Source of the DNA: UBA2589 sp038120095
Lineage (GTDB): Bacteria; Gemmatimonadota; Gemmatimonadetes; Longimicrobiales; Gaopeijiaceae
Length of the DNA stretch: 64,000 nt
Assembly: GCA_038120095.1 (NCBI GenBank)
Contig: JAYOKZ010000013.1
Span: 1 to 64,000 of the forward strand
Direction of reading: 5' to 3'
Part shown: positions 19,361 through 29,180 of the stretch, piece by piece
Position numbering within the stretch: position 1 is the stretch's first letter
Layout: every line of letters begins with the position of its first letter
The notes under the pieces: generated by a model
What the model was told of the DNA's origin: nothing
Seen by the model: the letters and a program-made list of their open reading frames with translations, nothing else
Databases searched by the model: none
Made by a program: the position numbers and the translations under genes

Positions 19361-21637
19361 ATGGTGACGATGGGTGTGAGTGGGGGACGGCGCGGTGCCA
19401 TGAGCACGGGAGTTCTGCTCTTCGTCGTGTTCGCGCTGGGTGTGGAGTCCGTCAGGGCCCAGTCCGCGTTGTCGCCGGGCGCTGACGAGATTCTGGCCGT
19501 TCGCCTTTCGGGAACCGCCGGGGAGACTCCGCGCATCGATGGCCGCGTCGATGAGGCGTTCTGGAGCCGGGTTGCACCGGTGTCCGGCTTCCGCCAGCAA
19601 AACCCGGTGGAGTCGGCGGCGGCGACAGAGCGGACCGAGGTTCGAGTCGCCTACGATGACCAGGCTCTATATGTGGCCGTGCGCGCGTTCGACGACCGAC
19701 CGGATCGAGTGGTTTCCCGACTCATGCAGCGCGATCGAATTCTTCAGGCGGATCCGTTCGGGCAGGCGGGGCTGAGCGACGCGGGCGACGACGTATTCGC
19801 GATTCTACTGGATCCGTTCCACGACCACCGCAATGGGGTGATTTTCGCGACCAATCCGAACGGAGCGGAATTCGAAGCGCTGCTCACGGACGAGGGCAGT
19901 TCGATCAATATCGACTGGCGTGGCGTCTGGGAGGTCGCCGGGACGCGGACCTCCGACGGCTGGAGCGCAGAGTTTTCCATTCCGTGGCGCACGCTGCGTT
20001 ACCCGGATGCGACCGGGGATGAACCCTGGGGGATCAATTTCTTCCGGGTGATCCGAAGCAAGAACGAACAGGCCTACTGGCGTTCGTGGGAGCGTGAGGG
20101 CGGAGGGCTCCAGCGAGTCAGCCGCGCGGGGCACTTGCTGGGGCTTCGTGACCTCCCACGCCCCGGACTCAACGTCGAAGCGAAGCCGTATCTCCTGGCC
20201 GGGCGCACCAGCCAGCGAGACGATGCCGACGTGCTCGGTGTGTCGGTTGACCGTTCGGTGGGTCTGGACCTCAAGAGTGAGGTCCTGCCCGGACTCCTTC
20301 TCGATCTCACCTTGAACACGGATTTTGCGCAGGTCGAGGTCGATGACGCTCAGGTGAATCTGACGCGCTTCAATCTGTTCTTTCCGGAGAAGCGAGACTT
20401 CTTCCTGGAAAACTCGGGGATCTTCGATTTCGGTGTTCCCGGTAATCCGCTGGAAACGCCGGCGTATCAGATGTTCTTCAGCCGGCAGATCGGGATCTCG
20501 GAGGACGGGGAGGTTCCCATTCTGGGTGGAGCACGCCTCACCGGCCGCGTAGGATCCCAGACTGTGGGCTTCATGAGCGTCGTCACGGACGAGTTGCCGC
20601 CGGGGCCCGGCTTCGGTGGCGTCGAGCGCGAGTCGTTTTCCGTCGCCCGTGTGAAGCGCGACGTCGGCGAAAGCAACTATGTCGGTGCGATGGTCGTCGA
20701 TCGTCGAGGTGCCGGAGCAGCCAACTCGTCGGTGGGCGTCGATGGACAATACCTGCTGGGCCAGGCCTGGGTCTGGGACGCATTCGTAGCTCGCAGTTTC
20801 ACGGAGGGTGAGGGCGGAGACGGGACCGCGTATCGGGTTGGTTACCAGTACAACGGCGACGACTGGGGCTCGTTCTTCAACCACTTCGGCATTGGCGCGG
20901 ACGCGGAGGCCTCTGCGGGCTTCATCACGCGAACGGACTACCGGAGTACCGAGCTGTATGGCGGGCGAACGTGGCGGCCGAATGCGATCGGTCTGCGTGA
21001 GTTTCAGTTCTTCCTCGGCGGGAAGTACGCTTCGACCGTGTCCGACAGCCGAATGCAGGATTGGCAACTCGGATTCTTCACGACACCGACCTGGCGGTCC
21101 GGAGACAACATCAGCGTATTCGCCAACGTGTCTGAAACAGTGGTCGACCAGGCATTCGACCTCTCCGAAGACGTCTCGGTGCCGGCCGGACGATACGCGA
21201 ACAATCACGCCGGCTGGTTCGGTGGAAGCAGCCGCGCTCGTCCCGTGAGTGTCGACGTCAACGGGTTCGTCTCACAGTTCTTCGGCGGAACGCTGGTGAG
21301 CGCGGGGATGACGGCGACCGCTGCGCTTTCGTCGCGCGTACAGCTTGCGCCGGGATTTACGCGTAACGTCGTCGAGGTTCCGTCCGGTGGCTTCACGGCC
21401 GATCTGACGTCGCTTCGAGCGTCCCTCTCCTTTTCCACGCGCCTTTTCGCGAATGCACTCGTTCAGTACAACTCGCTGAGCGGAGACATCTCGACGAACG
21501 TGCGGGTGAATTTCATTCACCGTCCGGGAAGTGACCTGTTTCTCGTCTTCACGGACAACCGCAGCGAGGGAGTCGACGGCTGGATGCTCTCCGACCGTGG
21601 GCTCGTTTCCAAGTTGACATATCTGATGCGGTTCTGA
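19361..21637 (+). CDS. DUF5916 outer-membrane protein with N-terminal CBM9-like domain
   Basis: This exported protein of 758 residues has a signal peptide; ATGs at 19361 and 19400 are both possible, the latter giving MSTGVLLFVVFALGVESVRA. Residues about 55-240 form a carbohydrate-binding family 9-like domain (IDGRVDEAFW, VRVAYDDQALYVAVRAFDD, FSIPWRTLRYP). About 260-758 is the DUF5916 region: NTDFAQVEVDDAQVNLTRF, then FFPEKRDFFLENSGIFDFG, then repeated amphipathic strands ending in a C-terminal aromatic (TYLMRF). That ending is the usual signal for assembly into the outer membrane by the Bam complex. The family is common in Gemmatimonadota and Bacteroidota and its substrate is unknown. It begins 26 nt after the cupin lipoprotein gene. 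Confidence 0.85.
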   Translation: MVTMGVSGGRRGAMSTGVLLFVVFALGVESVRAQSALSPGADEILAVRLSGTAGETPRIDGRVDEAFWSRVAPVSGFRQQNPVESAAATERTEVRVAYDDQALYVAVRAFDDRPDRVVSRLMQRDRILQADPFGQAGLSDAGDDVFAILLDPFHDHRNGVIFATNPNGAEFEALLTDEGSSINIDWRGVWEVAGTRTSDGWSAEFSIPWRTLRYPDATGDEPWGINFFRVIRSKNEQAYWRSWEREGGGLQRVSRAGHLLGLRDLPRPGLNVEAKPYLLAGRTSQRDDADVLGVSVDRSVGLDLKSEVLPGLLLDLTLNTDFAQVEVDDAQVNLTRFNLFFPEKRDFFLENSGIFDFGVPGNPLETPAYQMFFSRQIGISEDGEVPILGGARLTGRVGSQTVGFMSVVTDELPPGPGFGGVERESFSVARVKRDVGESNYVGAMVVDRRGAGAANSSVGVDGQYLLGQAWVWDAFVARSFTEGEGGDGTAYRVGYQYNGDDWGSFFNHFGIGADAEASAGFITRTDYRSTELYGGRTWRPNAIGLREFQFFLGGKYASTVSDSRMQDWQLGFFTTPTWRSGDNISVFANVSETVVDQAFDLSEDVSVPAGRYANNHAGWFGGSSRARPVSVDVNGFVSQFFGGTLVSAGMTATAALSSRVQLAPGFTRNVVEVPSGGFTADLTSLRASLSFSTRLFANALVQYNSLSGDISTNVRVNFIHRPGSDLFLVFTDNRSEGVDGWMLSDRGLVSKLTYLMRF

Positions 21638-21736
21638 TGGCCTGACGACATTTCGGTCCCTACATTGGCGTGAGTACGACCGTGGTACTCTGCCTCACCG
21701 TCTCGAGGGTTTGTACCGGGTCGGCAGGAGGATGAC

Positions 21737-24220
21737 TTGAAGACGCTTCTGGCCAGCTCTGCGCTGCTGGGATTCTGGCTTGTCCTTGGCGGCCAGGACC
21801 TCGGGATTCGTGTGCCGGTGCCCGTCGTCGCCTCCTCTTCCCACACGCCCCTGAATGGGCCTGCAGCGCCAGGCGCGCTCGCGTTGAGCAATCTGGAGCC
21901 CGATGCCCTGGCGGGAGTCGTCGACCAGTATTGCGTGCGGTGTCACAATGAGCGCCGCATGACCGGGAATCTGTCCCTCGAAGGATTTGATCCGGCGTCG
22001 GCCGATGACCATGCGGATATCGCCGAGAAGATGATCGTGAAGCTCCGTGCGGAGATGATGCCGCCGCCGGGAGCGCGACGTCCCGCGGCCGACACCTTGC
22101 AGGTCCTGGTCGAGACGCTGGAGTCCGTCGTTGACGCTTCCGCGGCGCAGAACCCCAATCCGGGGTCGCGCCGCTTTCAGCGCCTGAATCGAGCCGAGTA
22201 CGAGCGGGTTGTGTACGAGCTGCTAGCGCTCCGGGTCGATGCCGGCCGCTGGCTTCCGGCTGACACGTATCTGGGCAACTTCGACAACCTCTCGGCGGCT
22301 CAGGGCCTGTCGACGACGCTTCTCGAGGCGTATCTGCGCGCTGCAACCGAAGTCAGCAGGATCGCGGTGGGGAACGCCGGTGCGCCGTCGATCTCCGCCA
22401 AGTACACGAACCCGATCGAGATATCCCAGCACGCGTGGGATCACCTCGAGGGCACGCCCTACGGAACACGAGGCGGAATGGTCATCACGCATGACTTTCC
22501 GACCGACGGTGAGTACGTCTTCTCGTTCGACATGCTGTTCGGTGACGGTACCGGATATCAGGACCTCGACGTCTCCGTCGACGGCGTCGGCGTGGCTCAG
22601 CTTCAACTGGAGCACGGGCGTCAGTCGAATGCACCCGTGAAGACCGAACCGATCTTCGTCGAGGCGGGACAGCGACAGGTGGCAGCGGCGTTCATCCGTC
22701 GGATCGAGGGACCCTACGAGGATCGTCTCAGCCCGTTCGACTGGTCGTTCGTCGGTGGAGAGGACGCGACCCAGTGGGCCAACTACGGTATCACGGCACT
22801 TCCGCACGTCGCAGATTTCATGGTCACCGGGCCCCTGAATTCGTCCGGTGTGTCCCAGACCGCGAGTCGGGCAAAGGTGTTCACGTGCCATCCCGACGCG
22901 GGTCGCGCTTCCGGTGTGCACGGGCGGGTCGACCCGGTCGTGCACGGGGGGGAGCGAGCGTGTGCGGAGTCCATCGTTCGGCGGATCGCGACGGAGGCGT
23001 ACCGCAGACCTGTGACGGACGACGATGTTGCGGGTCCGATGTCGTTCTACGATTCCGGCTCCGAGGAAGGTGGCTTCGAGGTCGGCGTGCGTACGGCTCT
23101 GCAGGCGATCCTCGCGTCGCCGTCCTTCCTGTTTCGTCTCGAGGAGCAGCCCGCCGGTATCGAGCCGGGGGCCTCGTATCGCCTCGCCGACTCCGATCTG
23201 GCCGCACGTCTCGCATTCTTCCTCTGGGGGACCGGGCCCGATCAGGAGTTGATCGAGGTGGCCGCTTCGGGCGGTCTTTCTGACGATGCGCTGCTCGAGG
23301 CTCAGGTGCAGCGGATGCTCGACGATCCGAAGGCCGAATCCCTGTCCACGCGATTCGCTTCGCAGTGGCTGCGACTTCAGGAAGCGGAGAAGAACCAGCC
23401 CGAGCTGTACCTGTATCCTGATTTTTCCGGTCAGCTCGGCGACGACCTCGTCCGGGAGACCCAGCTCTTCTTTTCGCACCTGATCGCCGAAGATCGGAGC
23501 TTCCTCGACTTCTTCACATCCGACTACTCGTTCATGAACGATCGAGTGGCCCAGCACTACGGAATCGGGGGTGTCACGGGCTCGGAGTTTCGGCGCGTCA
23601 ACTATCCCGACCAGCGGCGCCGGGGCATCCTCGGGCATGGCTCGGTTCTGCTCGCGACGTCGATGTCCGCGCGGACGTCGCCTGTGCTGCGGGGAAAGTG
23701 GGTCATGGAGGTTCTGATGGGATCACCGCCCCCACCTCCTCCCCCCAACGTGCCCGCGTTCGAGGAAACGGCGGGCGCTGCGGATGGGCGTCGCCTGACG
23801 ACGCGGGAACGGATGGAGATCCACCGTGCGAACCCGACGTGCAACGCGTGCCACCGAATGATGGACCCGATCGGGCTCGTACTGGACAACTTCGACGTCA
23901 CGGGACGGTGGCGGATCCGGGAGGACGGCGTGCCTCTCGATACACGTGGCACGTACTACGACGGCACGGAGATGAGCACGCCATCCGATCTGAGTGCCGT
24001 ACTGATGGACCGTCCGATCCCGCTGCTGAGGAACTTCACCCAGAACCTGCTGGCGTACGCGATCGGACGCCGAGTCGAGTACTTCGACCAGTCGACGGTT
24101 CGGCAGATCGTCCGAGACGCGGAACGGGACGGCTACCGGATGTCGTCGTTCATTCTCGGGGTCGTAAAGAGTGATCCCTTCCAGATGATGCGTGCCGAGA
24201 TATCGGCCGACGGAGCATGA
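21737..24220 (+). CDS. Exported cytochrome-c-like DUF1587/DUF1592/DUF1588/DUF1585 protein
   Basis: The start is TTG 21737, placed by AGGAGG five bases upstream; a hydrophobic N-terminus follows. A single haem-c motif CVRCH (Cys66, Cys69, His70) begins a cytochrome-like domain. The later domains follow the planctomycete-type order: RLNRAEYERVVYELL (DUF1587), AYRRPVTDDDV (DUF1595), DUF1592 and DUF1588, then TCNACHRMMDPIGL (DUF1585). The last contains a second CxxCH at residues 702-706. Length is 827 residues, normal for the family. The next gene, a DUF1552 protein, begins 1 nt after the stop, the standard pairing. Function is unknown; a periplasmic redox enzyme is inferred from the haem sites. 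Confidence 0.88.
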   Translation: MKTLLASSALLGFWLVLGGQDLGIRVPVPVVASSSHTPLNGPAAPGALALSNLEPDALAGVVDQYCVRCHNERRMTGNLSLEGFDPASADDHADIAEKMIVKLRAEMMPPPGARRPAADTLQVLVETLESVVDASAAQNPNPGSRRFQRLNRAEYERVVYELLALRVDAGRWLPADTYLGNFDNLSAAQGLSTTLLEAYLRAATEVSRIAVGNAGAPSISAKYTNPIEISQHAWDHLEGTPYGTRGGMVITHDFPTDGEYVFSFDMLFGDGTGYQDLDVSVDGVGVAQLQLEHGRQSNAPVKTEPIFVEAGQRQVAAAFIRRIEGPYEDRLSPFDWSFVGGEDATQWANYGITALPHVADFMVTGPLNSSGVSQTASRAKVFTCHPDAGRASGVHGRVDPVVHGGERACAESIVRRIATEAYRRPVTDDDVAGPMSFYDSGSEEGGFEVGVRTALQAILASPSFLFRLEEQPAGIEPGASYRLADSDLAARLAFFLWGTGPDQELIEVAASGGLSDDALLEAQVQRMLDDPKAESLSTRFASQWLRLQEAEKNQPELYLYPDFSGQLGDDLVRETQLFFSHLIAEDRSFLDFFTSDYSFMNDRVAQHYGIGGVTGSEFRRVNYPDQRRRGILGHGSVLLATSMSARTSPVLRGKWVMEVLMGSPPPPPPPNVPAFEETAGAADGRRLTTRERMEIHRANPTCNACHRMMDPIGLVLDNFDVTGRWRIREDGVPLDTRGTYYDGTEMSTPSDLSAVLMDRPIPLLRNFTQNLLAYAIGRRVEYFDQSTVRQIVRDAERDGYRMSSFILGVVKSDPFQMMRAEISADGA

Positions 24221-24221
24221 C

Positions 24222-25622
24222 ATGGAATTCCTGACCGGAAAACACCTCGATCGCCGCACCTTCGTCAAAGGCATGGGCACGTCGGTCGCGCTTCCCCTTC
24301 TCGACGCCATGGTGCCGGCCGGAAGAGGGTGGCGTAACCCCACCGACGAAACGCAATTCACGCGATTCGTCGCCGTGGAGGAGTCCATGGGGTGCGCAGG
24401 TGGAAGTGACTGGGGGGATGCTCGAAACCTCTTCGCTCCGGCTGGTGTCGGTCGAGATTTCGAGTTCCACGCGGATAGCCAGCTGAAGGGGCTGGAGGCG
24501 TATCGGGAGTACCTGACGATCGTGAGTCAGACCGATTGTCGGATGGCCGAGCCGTATCGGGCGGAGGAGATCGGCGGTGACCATGATCGCTCCACCGCCG
24601 TCTTCCTGACCCAGGCTCACCCGAAGCAGACCCAGGGCTCCGACATCTACCTCGGTAGGTCACTCGACCAGTTGCACGCGCGGCGATTCGGCCGTGACAC
24701 GGCGCTCCCGTCTCTCGAGCTTTGCACCGAAGTCATCGATCGTGGGGGCGGTTGTGCCTACAACTATCACTGCGCCTACACGACCTCGCTCGCATGGTCG
24801 TCCCCAAGTCAGCCCCTCCCGGCGATTCGCGAGCCCCGTGCGGTCTTCGAGCGGCTGTTCGGTGCGGGCGACTCCCGGGCCGATCGCCAGGCGAGGCGCC
24901 GGACCAACGCGAGCATGCTCGACTGGATTACGGGCGAGGTCGCTCGTCTCCGGAGTTCGCTCGGGGCCACGGACCGCGCGGCAATGGACGAGTACCTCAC
25001 GCACGTGCGCGAGATCGAGCGCCGGATCGAGCTGGTGGAACAACGGAATCTCAGCGGTGAGGAGCGGGAGATGCCCGAGGCACCGTCGGGTATTCCTGAT
25101 TCCTGGGAAGAACACATGGAGCTGATGTTCGACCTCCAGGTGCTCGCCCTTCAGACGGACATGACGAGGGTGATCACGTTCAAGACCGGCTTTGACCAGT
25201 CGAATCGGACATTCCCGCTGTCGGGCACCACGAAGTCGATCCACGGAGCGTCGCACCACGGCAACGTCCCGACGGATATCATGGACTTCAATCGGATCAA
25301 CACGCACCGCCTCGGCATGATGGCGTACTTCCTCGAACGGCTGCGGACCACGATGGATGGTGACGCATCACTCCTCGACAAGACCGCGATCGTCTGGGGA
25401 TCCCCGATGGGTGATCCGAACCTTCACAACCATCGTCGCTGCCCGCTGATCTTCATGGGGAAGGCGAACGGAGCGCTGGAGGGTGGACTGCACATCCGTG
25501 CGCCGAAGGGGACACCGATGGCGAACGCCTTCGTCACCCTGATGCAGGGCATCGGCCACGACATGCATGCCTTCGGTGACAGCACCGGGTCGCTCGCCCT
25601 CACGTTCCCGAAGGGGGTCTGA
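24222..25622 (+). CDS. DUF1552 protein with Tat-type signal
   Basis: The ATG at 24222 follows the DUF1592 stop by one base, and the N-terminus MEFLTGKHLDRRTFVKGMG carries a twin-arginine export motif. The 466-residue protein is a complete DUF1552 member, related to the alkaline-phosphatase-like/DUF1501 sulfatase fold. Features include GGDHDRSTAVFLTQAHPKQT, GSDIYLGRSLDQLHARR and the C-terminal TAIVWGSPMGDPNLHNHRR. Tat export implies it folds, perhaps with a cofactor or metal, before crossing the inner membrane. It lies between its DUF1592 partner and an ankyrin protein in a single operon. No substrate is established for the family. Confidence 0.88.
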   Translation: MEFLTGKHLDRRTFVKGMGTSVALPLLDAMVPAGRGWRNPTDETQFTRFVAVEESMGCAGGSDWGDARNLFAPAGVGRDFEFHADSQLKGLEAYREYLTIVSQTDCRMAEPYRAEEIGGDHDRSTAVFLTQAHPKQTQGSDIYLGRSLDQLHARRFGRDTALPSLELCTEVIDRGGGCAYNYHCAYTTSLAWSSPSQPLPAIREPRAVFERLFGAGDSRADRQARRRTNASMLDWITGEVARLRSSLGATDRAAMDEYLTHVREIERRIELVEQRNLSGEEREMPEAPSGIPDSWEEHMELMFDLQVLALQTDMTRVITFKTGFDQSNRTFPLSGTTKSIHGASHHGNVPTDIMDFNRINTHRLGMMAYFLERLRTTMDGDASLLDKTAIVWGSPMGDPNLHNHRRCPLIFMGKANGALEGGLHIRAPKGTPMANAFVTLMQGIGHDMHAFGDSTGSLALTFPKGV

Positions 25623-25624
25623 AC

Positions 25625-27616
25625 GTGGCCGGCCGGACCGTAGTCCCGAGTCTGATCATGACTCTGAGTGCCTTGTGCAGCGCGCTGGCGCCTGCTTCGG
25701 CTCAGGAGCTTCTCGATGCAGCCCGGGCGGGGGATGTGGAAGCCGTGCGGGTGTTGGCCCGCTCGGGGGCCGACATGGCCGTAACACGTGGTGACGGCAT
25801 GAATGCCCTGCATGTGGCGGCCGAGGGGGGACGCACCGCGGTGGCGAGAGCGCTGCTCGAAGCCGGCACCCCGGTCGAGGCCATCACACGCATCGGGTCA
25901 TACACCCCTCTCCACGTGGCGTCACGACGGGGAAGCGGGGAGATCGTGGCACTGCTGCTCGAAGCGGGAGCAGACCCCACCCGGCTCACAACCTCCAGTG
26001 GCGTGACCGCGCTTCACCTCGCCGCCGCTGCGGAGCGCGGCACTGATGCGGTCGTCGCACTCCTCGAGGCCGGTGCGGACCCCAATGCCGTCGAGGTGTC
26101 GGCCGGCCAGACGCCTCTGATGTTCGCGGCAGCCGAGAACCGTGCCGCGTCGATCGAACGGCTGATTCGCGCGGGTGCCGACCCGGGTATCGAGACCGAC
26201 GTGGTCGACGTGCTCCAGCACCTGATCGCGGATCGCGACGCTGCGAGATATCTGCGACGCACGCTGGACAATTTCCGAGAGGAGGAGGGGGGGGGAGGCG
26301 ATTGGGAACCCTCGGCCGGGCAGATTCAGGAGGCGGTGCGTCAACAGCGCGAATACCTGAGGTCCGGACAGCCCTACCGCGCGTATGACCCTGAAGAGCT
26401 GGTCACGTATCGGCCGGACTACCCGGGTGGTCCGGACGTTCCCCGTCCGCCGTACCGAGAGACCCTCGTTGGGCGAACGGGTGGGATGACGGCGCTCCTC
26501 TTCGCGGCCAGAGAAGGAAATCTGGACGCCGTGGAGGCGTTGCTCGACGGAGGAGCGGACATCGATCAGGTAAGCGGTGGGGATCAGACGAGTGCGCTCG
26601 TCATCGCGGCGCTCAACGGCCAGTTCGATGTGGCGCTGGAACTCGTGGCGCGCGGTGCGGACCCGAACCTGCAGGCGTCCACGGACGGTCAGACGGCGTT
26701 GTTCGCCACGCTGAACACCCATTGGTCTCCGAAGTCCAACTACCCCCAGCCGCGGGCGCAGGACGGTCAGCGGACGGAGTACTCCGAACTCGTCGATGCT
26801 CTGCTGCGGGCGGGAGCCGATCCGAACCTTCGTCTGAACACACACCTGTGGTACTTCGAGTACGGGCTCACGAAGATCGGTACCGACCTTAAGGGGGCGA
26901 CTCCATTCTGGCGGGCAGCCTACGCTCAGGATCTGGAGATGATGGAGCTTCTCGCCGCTTATGGTGCCGACCCCAACATCCCGACGTCGTGGCCGGCTGT
27001 GGGCATGCGGGAGCGTCGGCAGCAGGACGGCCGCCAGCAGGAGGATTCCGGGCTTCCGTGGATTCCCGAGGATGCGTTCAACGCCTACCCAATCCACGTG
27101 GCTGCCGGGGGCGGCTTCACCGGACTTGGATCGTTCAGCATTCGAAACGTGCCCCAGACCTTCATTCCAGCGGTCCGATATCTGGTCGAGGAACACGGTA
27201 TCGATGTGAACACGCGCGATTCGTGGGGCTATACGCCGCTCCACTATGCGGCGTCCCGGGGTGACAACGACTTGATCGAGTACCTGGTCTCCAGGGGTGG
27301 CGACGTCACGGCAATCACCCGTCTCGGCCAGTCCACGGCCGACATGGCACGGGGAGGTCGGGCGGGCTTCTTCACGCGCGTCGCATTTCCCGAAACGGTG
27401 GACCTGCTGACGAGTCTCGGCTCGACGACCGAGTGTCTGCACACGCACTTTCTGGATACCGGGGACTTCTGTGACCTGGCGGGCACGAACGATCCCTGGG
27501 CGACCCCTGTCGTCGGCGACTCTCCGCAGCCCGAAGGCCGGGCTCCCGGGCAGGGTGACGGTGCAGGGCGCCCCGAACCCTCGGAACGCCGGCGTGGGCC
27601 GTCGGGCCCGCGTTGA
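25625..27616 (+). CDS. Exported ankyrin-repeat protein
   Basis: Starting at GTG 25625, two bases after the DUF1552 stop, this 663-residue protein has a signal peptide (cleavage near ALAPASA). At least nine ankyrin repeats are visible in two blocks, about 30-190 (NALHVAAEGG, TPLHVASRRG, TALHLAAAAERG, TPLMFAAAENR) and about 285-600 (TALLFAAREGNLDAVEALLD, TPFWRAAYAQD, TPLHYAASRGDNDLIEYLV). A proline-rich, low-complexity region separates the blocks (about 210-280), and the tail is Pro/Gly/Arg-rich. Ankyrin repeats bind other proteins. With the DUF1592 and DUF1552 genes directly upstream, it probably scaffolds them in the periplasm. Confidence 0.9.
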   Translation: MAGRTVVPSLIMTLSALCSALAPASAQELLDAARAGDVEAVRVLARSGADMAVTRGDGMNALHVAAEGGRTAVARALLEAGTPVEAITRIGSYTPLHVASRRGSGEIVALLLEAGADPTRLTTSSGVTALHLAAAAERGTDAVVALLEAGADPNAVEVSAGQTPLMFAAAENRAASIERLIRAGADPGIETDVVDVLQHLIADRDAARYLRRTLDNFREEEGGGGDWEPSAGQIQEAVRQQREYLRSGQPYRAYDPEELVTYRPDYPGGPDVPRPPYRETLVGRTGGMTALLFAAREGNLDAVEALLDGGADIDQVSGGDQTSALVIAALNGQFDVALELVARGADPNLQASTDGQTALFATLNTHWSPKSNYPQPRAQDGQRTEYSELVDALLRAGADPNLRLNTHLWYFEYGLTKIGTDLKGATPFWRAAYAQDLEMMELLAAYGADPNIPTSWPAVGMRERRQQDGRQQEDSGLPWIPEDAFNAYPIHVAAGGGFTGLGSFSIRNVPQTFIPAVRYLVEEHGIDVNTRDSWGYTPLHYAASRGDNDLIEYLVSRGGDVTAITRLGQSTADMARGGRAGFFTRVAFPETVDLLTSLGSTTECLHTHFLDTGDFCDLAGTNDPWATPVVGDSPQPEGRAPGQGDGAGRPEPSERRRGPSGPR

Positions 27617-27663
27617 CGCCGGACGTCCGTCCCTGGGTCTTCATCCTATGAGCCGGAGCAGGT

Positions 27664-29094
27664 ATGGAGCACGGTGAACCGCAGCTGACTGTTGTCCAGA
27701 AGTTCGGCGAGGGCATCGCCGACCGGGTCGAGCGGTGGATGCCGTCTCCGTTCGTGTTCGCGATCCTGCTGACCTATGTCGCGGCCGTCGCGGCCTTCGC
27801 ATCGGAAGGATCGTCACCTGCAGAGATCGCGCTCGCATGGTATGGAGGGTTCTGGAACCTCCTCACGTTCGCCATGCAGATGGTGATCATCCTCGTGACC
27901 GGGACGGTCGTCGCCTATCACCCGAGCGTGCGGGGAGGCATTCAGCGGTTGGTCCAGCTTCCCAGCAACGGGAGGCAGGCAGTCGTGCTGGTAGGGGTCG
28001 GGTCGATGCTCGTAGGATGGATTTCCTGGGGGCTGGGCTTGATCTTCGGCGCGATCCTGGCACGAGAGATGGGCAAGGCTGCCAACAAGGCCGGGATCGC
28101 CGTGCACTATCCGTTGCTCGCGGTGGCCGGGTACCTGGGCATGAGTCTCACGTGGGGATGGGGTCTGTCGAGTTCGGCCGGGCTCCTGCAGGCCACGGAC
28201 GGCAACATCTTCATGGCGCAGGGCATCATCGATCGAGTCGTGCCGGCCACCGAGTGGGTCTTCCATCCCTACCCGCTCATTCTGACGGCGTTATCCATCG
28301 TGTACGGATCGCTGATGCTCTGGCTTCTTGCGCCGCCCGATCAGAATGCGCGGGGCATCGAGCAGTTCGTCGACGTGGCTCCCGATCAGGAGGCGGCAGC
28401 GGGAGAGCCGCCCGCGTCGGGTGACGGCCGCGCCGGGGAGGCGGCGTCGCACACAGCCGCATCTCCGGCCGACCGGATCGACAACTCTCGGGTCCTTGGC
28501 GGTGTGCTCGCGCTTACGGGTGTCATCCTCTTTGGACGGGCCTTCCTTACCCAGGGTCTGGGTGCGCTGAACCTGAACGTCTTCAACTTCGGATTCCTGG
28601 TGATCGGCATGCTGCTCTACAGCAGTCCGGCCCGGTACCAGCGGGAGTTCAATGATGCGGTGAAAGGAAGTGCCGGGGTCATTCTCCAGTTCCCGTTCTA
28701 CGCCGGCATCATCGGGATCATGACGGGGACGGGGTTGGTGGACACCATGACCGAAGCCCTGCTCTCGATTGCGACCCGGGATACCTTCGCGGTCGTCGCG
28801 TGGATCACGGGTGGCGCGCTGAACATCTTCGTCCCGTCGGCCGGGGGTGAGTGGGCGATCGTGGGCGGCCCCATGCTGCTTGCGGCTCAGGAACTCTCCG
28901 TCCCGATCGGTCAGACGATCGCTGCGTATGCGGTGGGAGATGCGCACACCAACCTGCTGAATCCGTTCTGGGCCATCCCGCTTCTCGCCATCACGGGCCT
29001 GCGTGCGCGTGACATGTTCGGGTACGGCATCACGATGATGCTCCTACTCGTACCATTCCTCGCGATGGTCCTGTTCTTCCTTCCCTACCGCTGA
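27664..29094 (+). CDS. AtoE-type short-chain fatty acid transporter
   Basis: This 476-residue inner-membrane protein has about 11-12 membrane helices. It shows the AtoE family signatures VERWMPSPFVFAILLTYV, TVVAYHPSVRGGIQRLV, GWGLGLSSSAG-like segment near residue 160, and VPSAGGEWAIVGGPML near the end. Members take up short-chain fatty acids such as butyrate or acetoacetate. A charged linker of about 45 residues in the middle (residues 235-275, rich in Ala, Gly, Glu) is predicted to be cytoplasmic. The gene begins 47 nt after the ankyrin gene and precedes an exported FAH-fold enzyme, so a shared acid-catabolic role is possible but unproven. Confidence 0.85.
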   Translation: MEHGEPQLTVVQKFGEGIADRVERWMPSPFVFAILLTYVAAVAAFASEGSSPAEIALAWYGGFWNLLTFAMQMVIILVTGTVVAYHPSVRGGIQRLVQLPSNGRQAVVLVGVGSMLVGWISWGLGLIFGAILAREMGKAANKAGIAVHYPLLAVAGYLGMSLTWGWGLSSSAGLLQATDGNIFMAQGIIDRVVPATEWVFHPYPLILTALSIVYGSLMLWLLAPPDQNARGIEQFVDVAPDQEAAAGEPPASGDGRAGEAASHTAASPADRIDNSRVLGGVLALTGVILFGRAFLTQGLGALNLNVFNFGFLVIGMLLYSSPARYQREFNDAVKGSAGVILQFPFYAGIIGIMTGTGLVDTMTEALLSIATRDTFAVVAWITGGALNIFVPSAGGEWAIVGGPMLLAAQELSVPIGQTIAAYAVGDAHTNLLNPFWAIPLLAITGLRARDMFGYGITMMLLLVPFLAMVLFFLPYR

Positions 29095-29180
29095 TGATGC
29101 GCGTCGGGATCCCTCGAACACAGGCTCCCGGCGCCAAGACTGCGCGACTCGCACACTTCAACAAACATTCTGGAGACCTG

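Noticed and set aside
22223..23638. 471-residue minus-strand open frame
   Set aside because: Shadow of the DUF1592 gene, which has the haem and DUF motifs.
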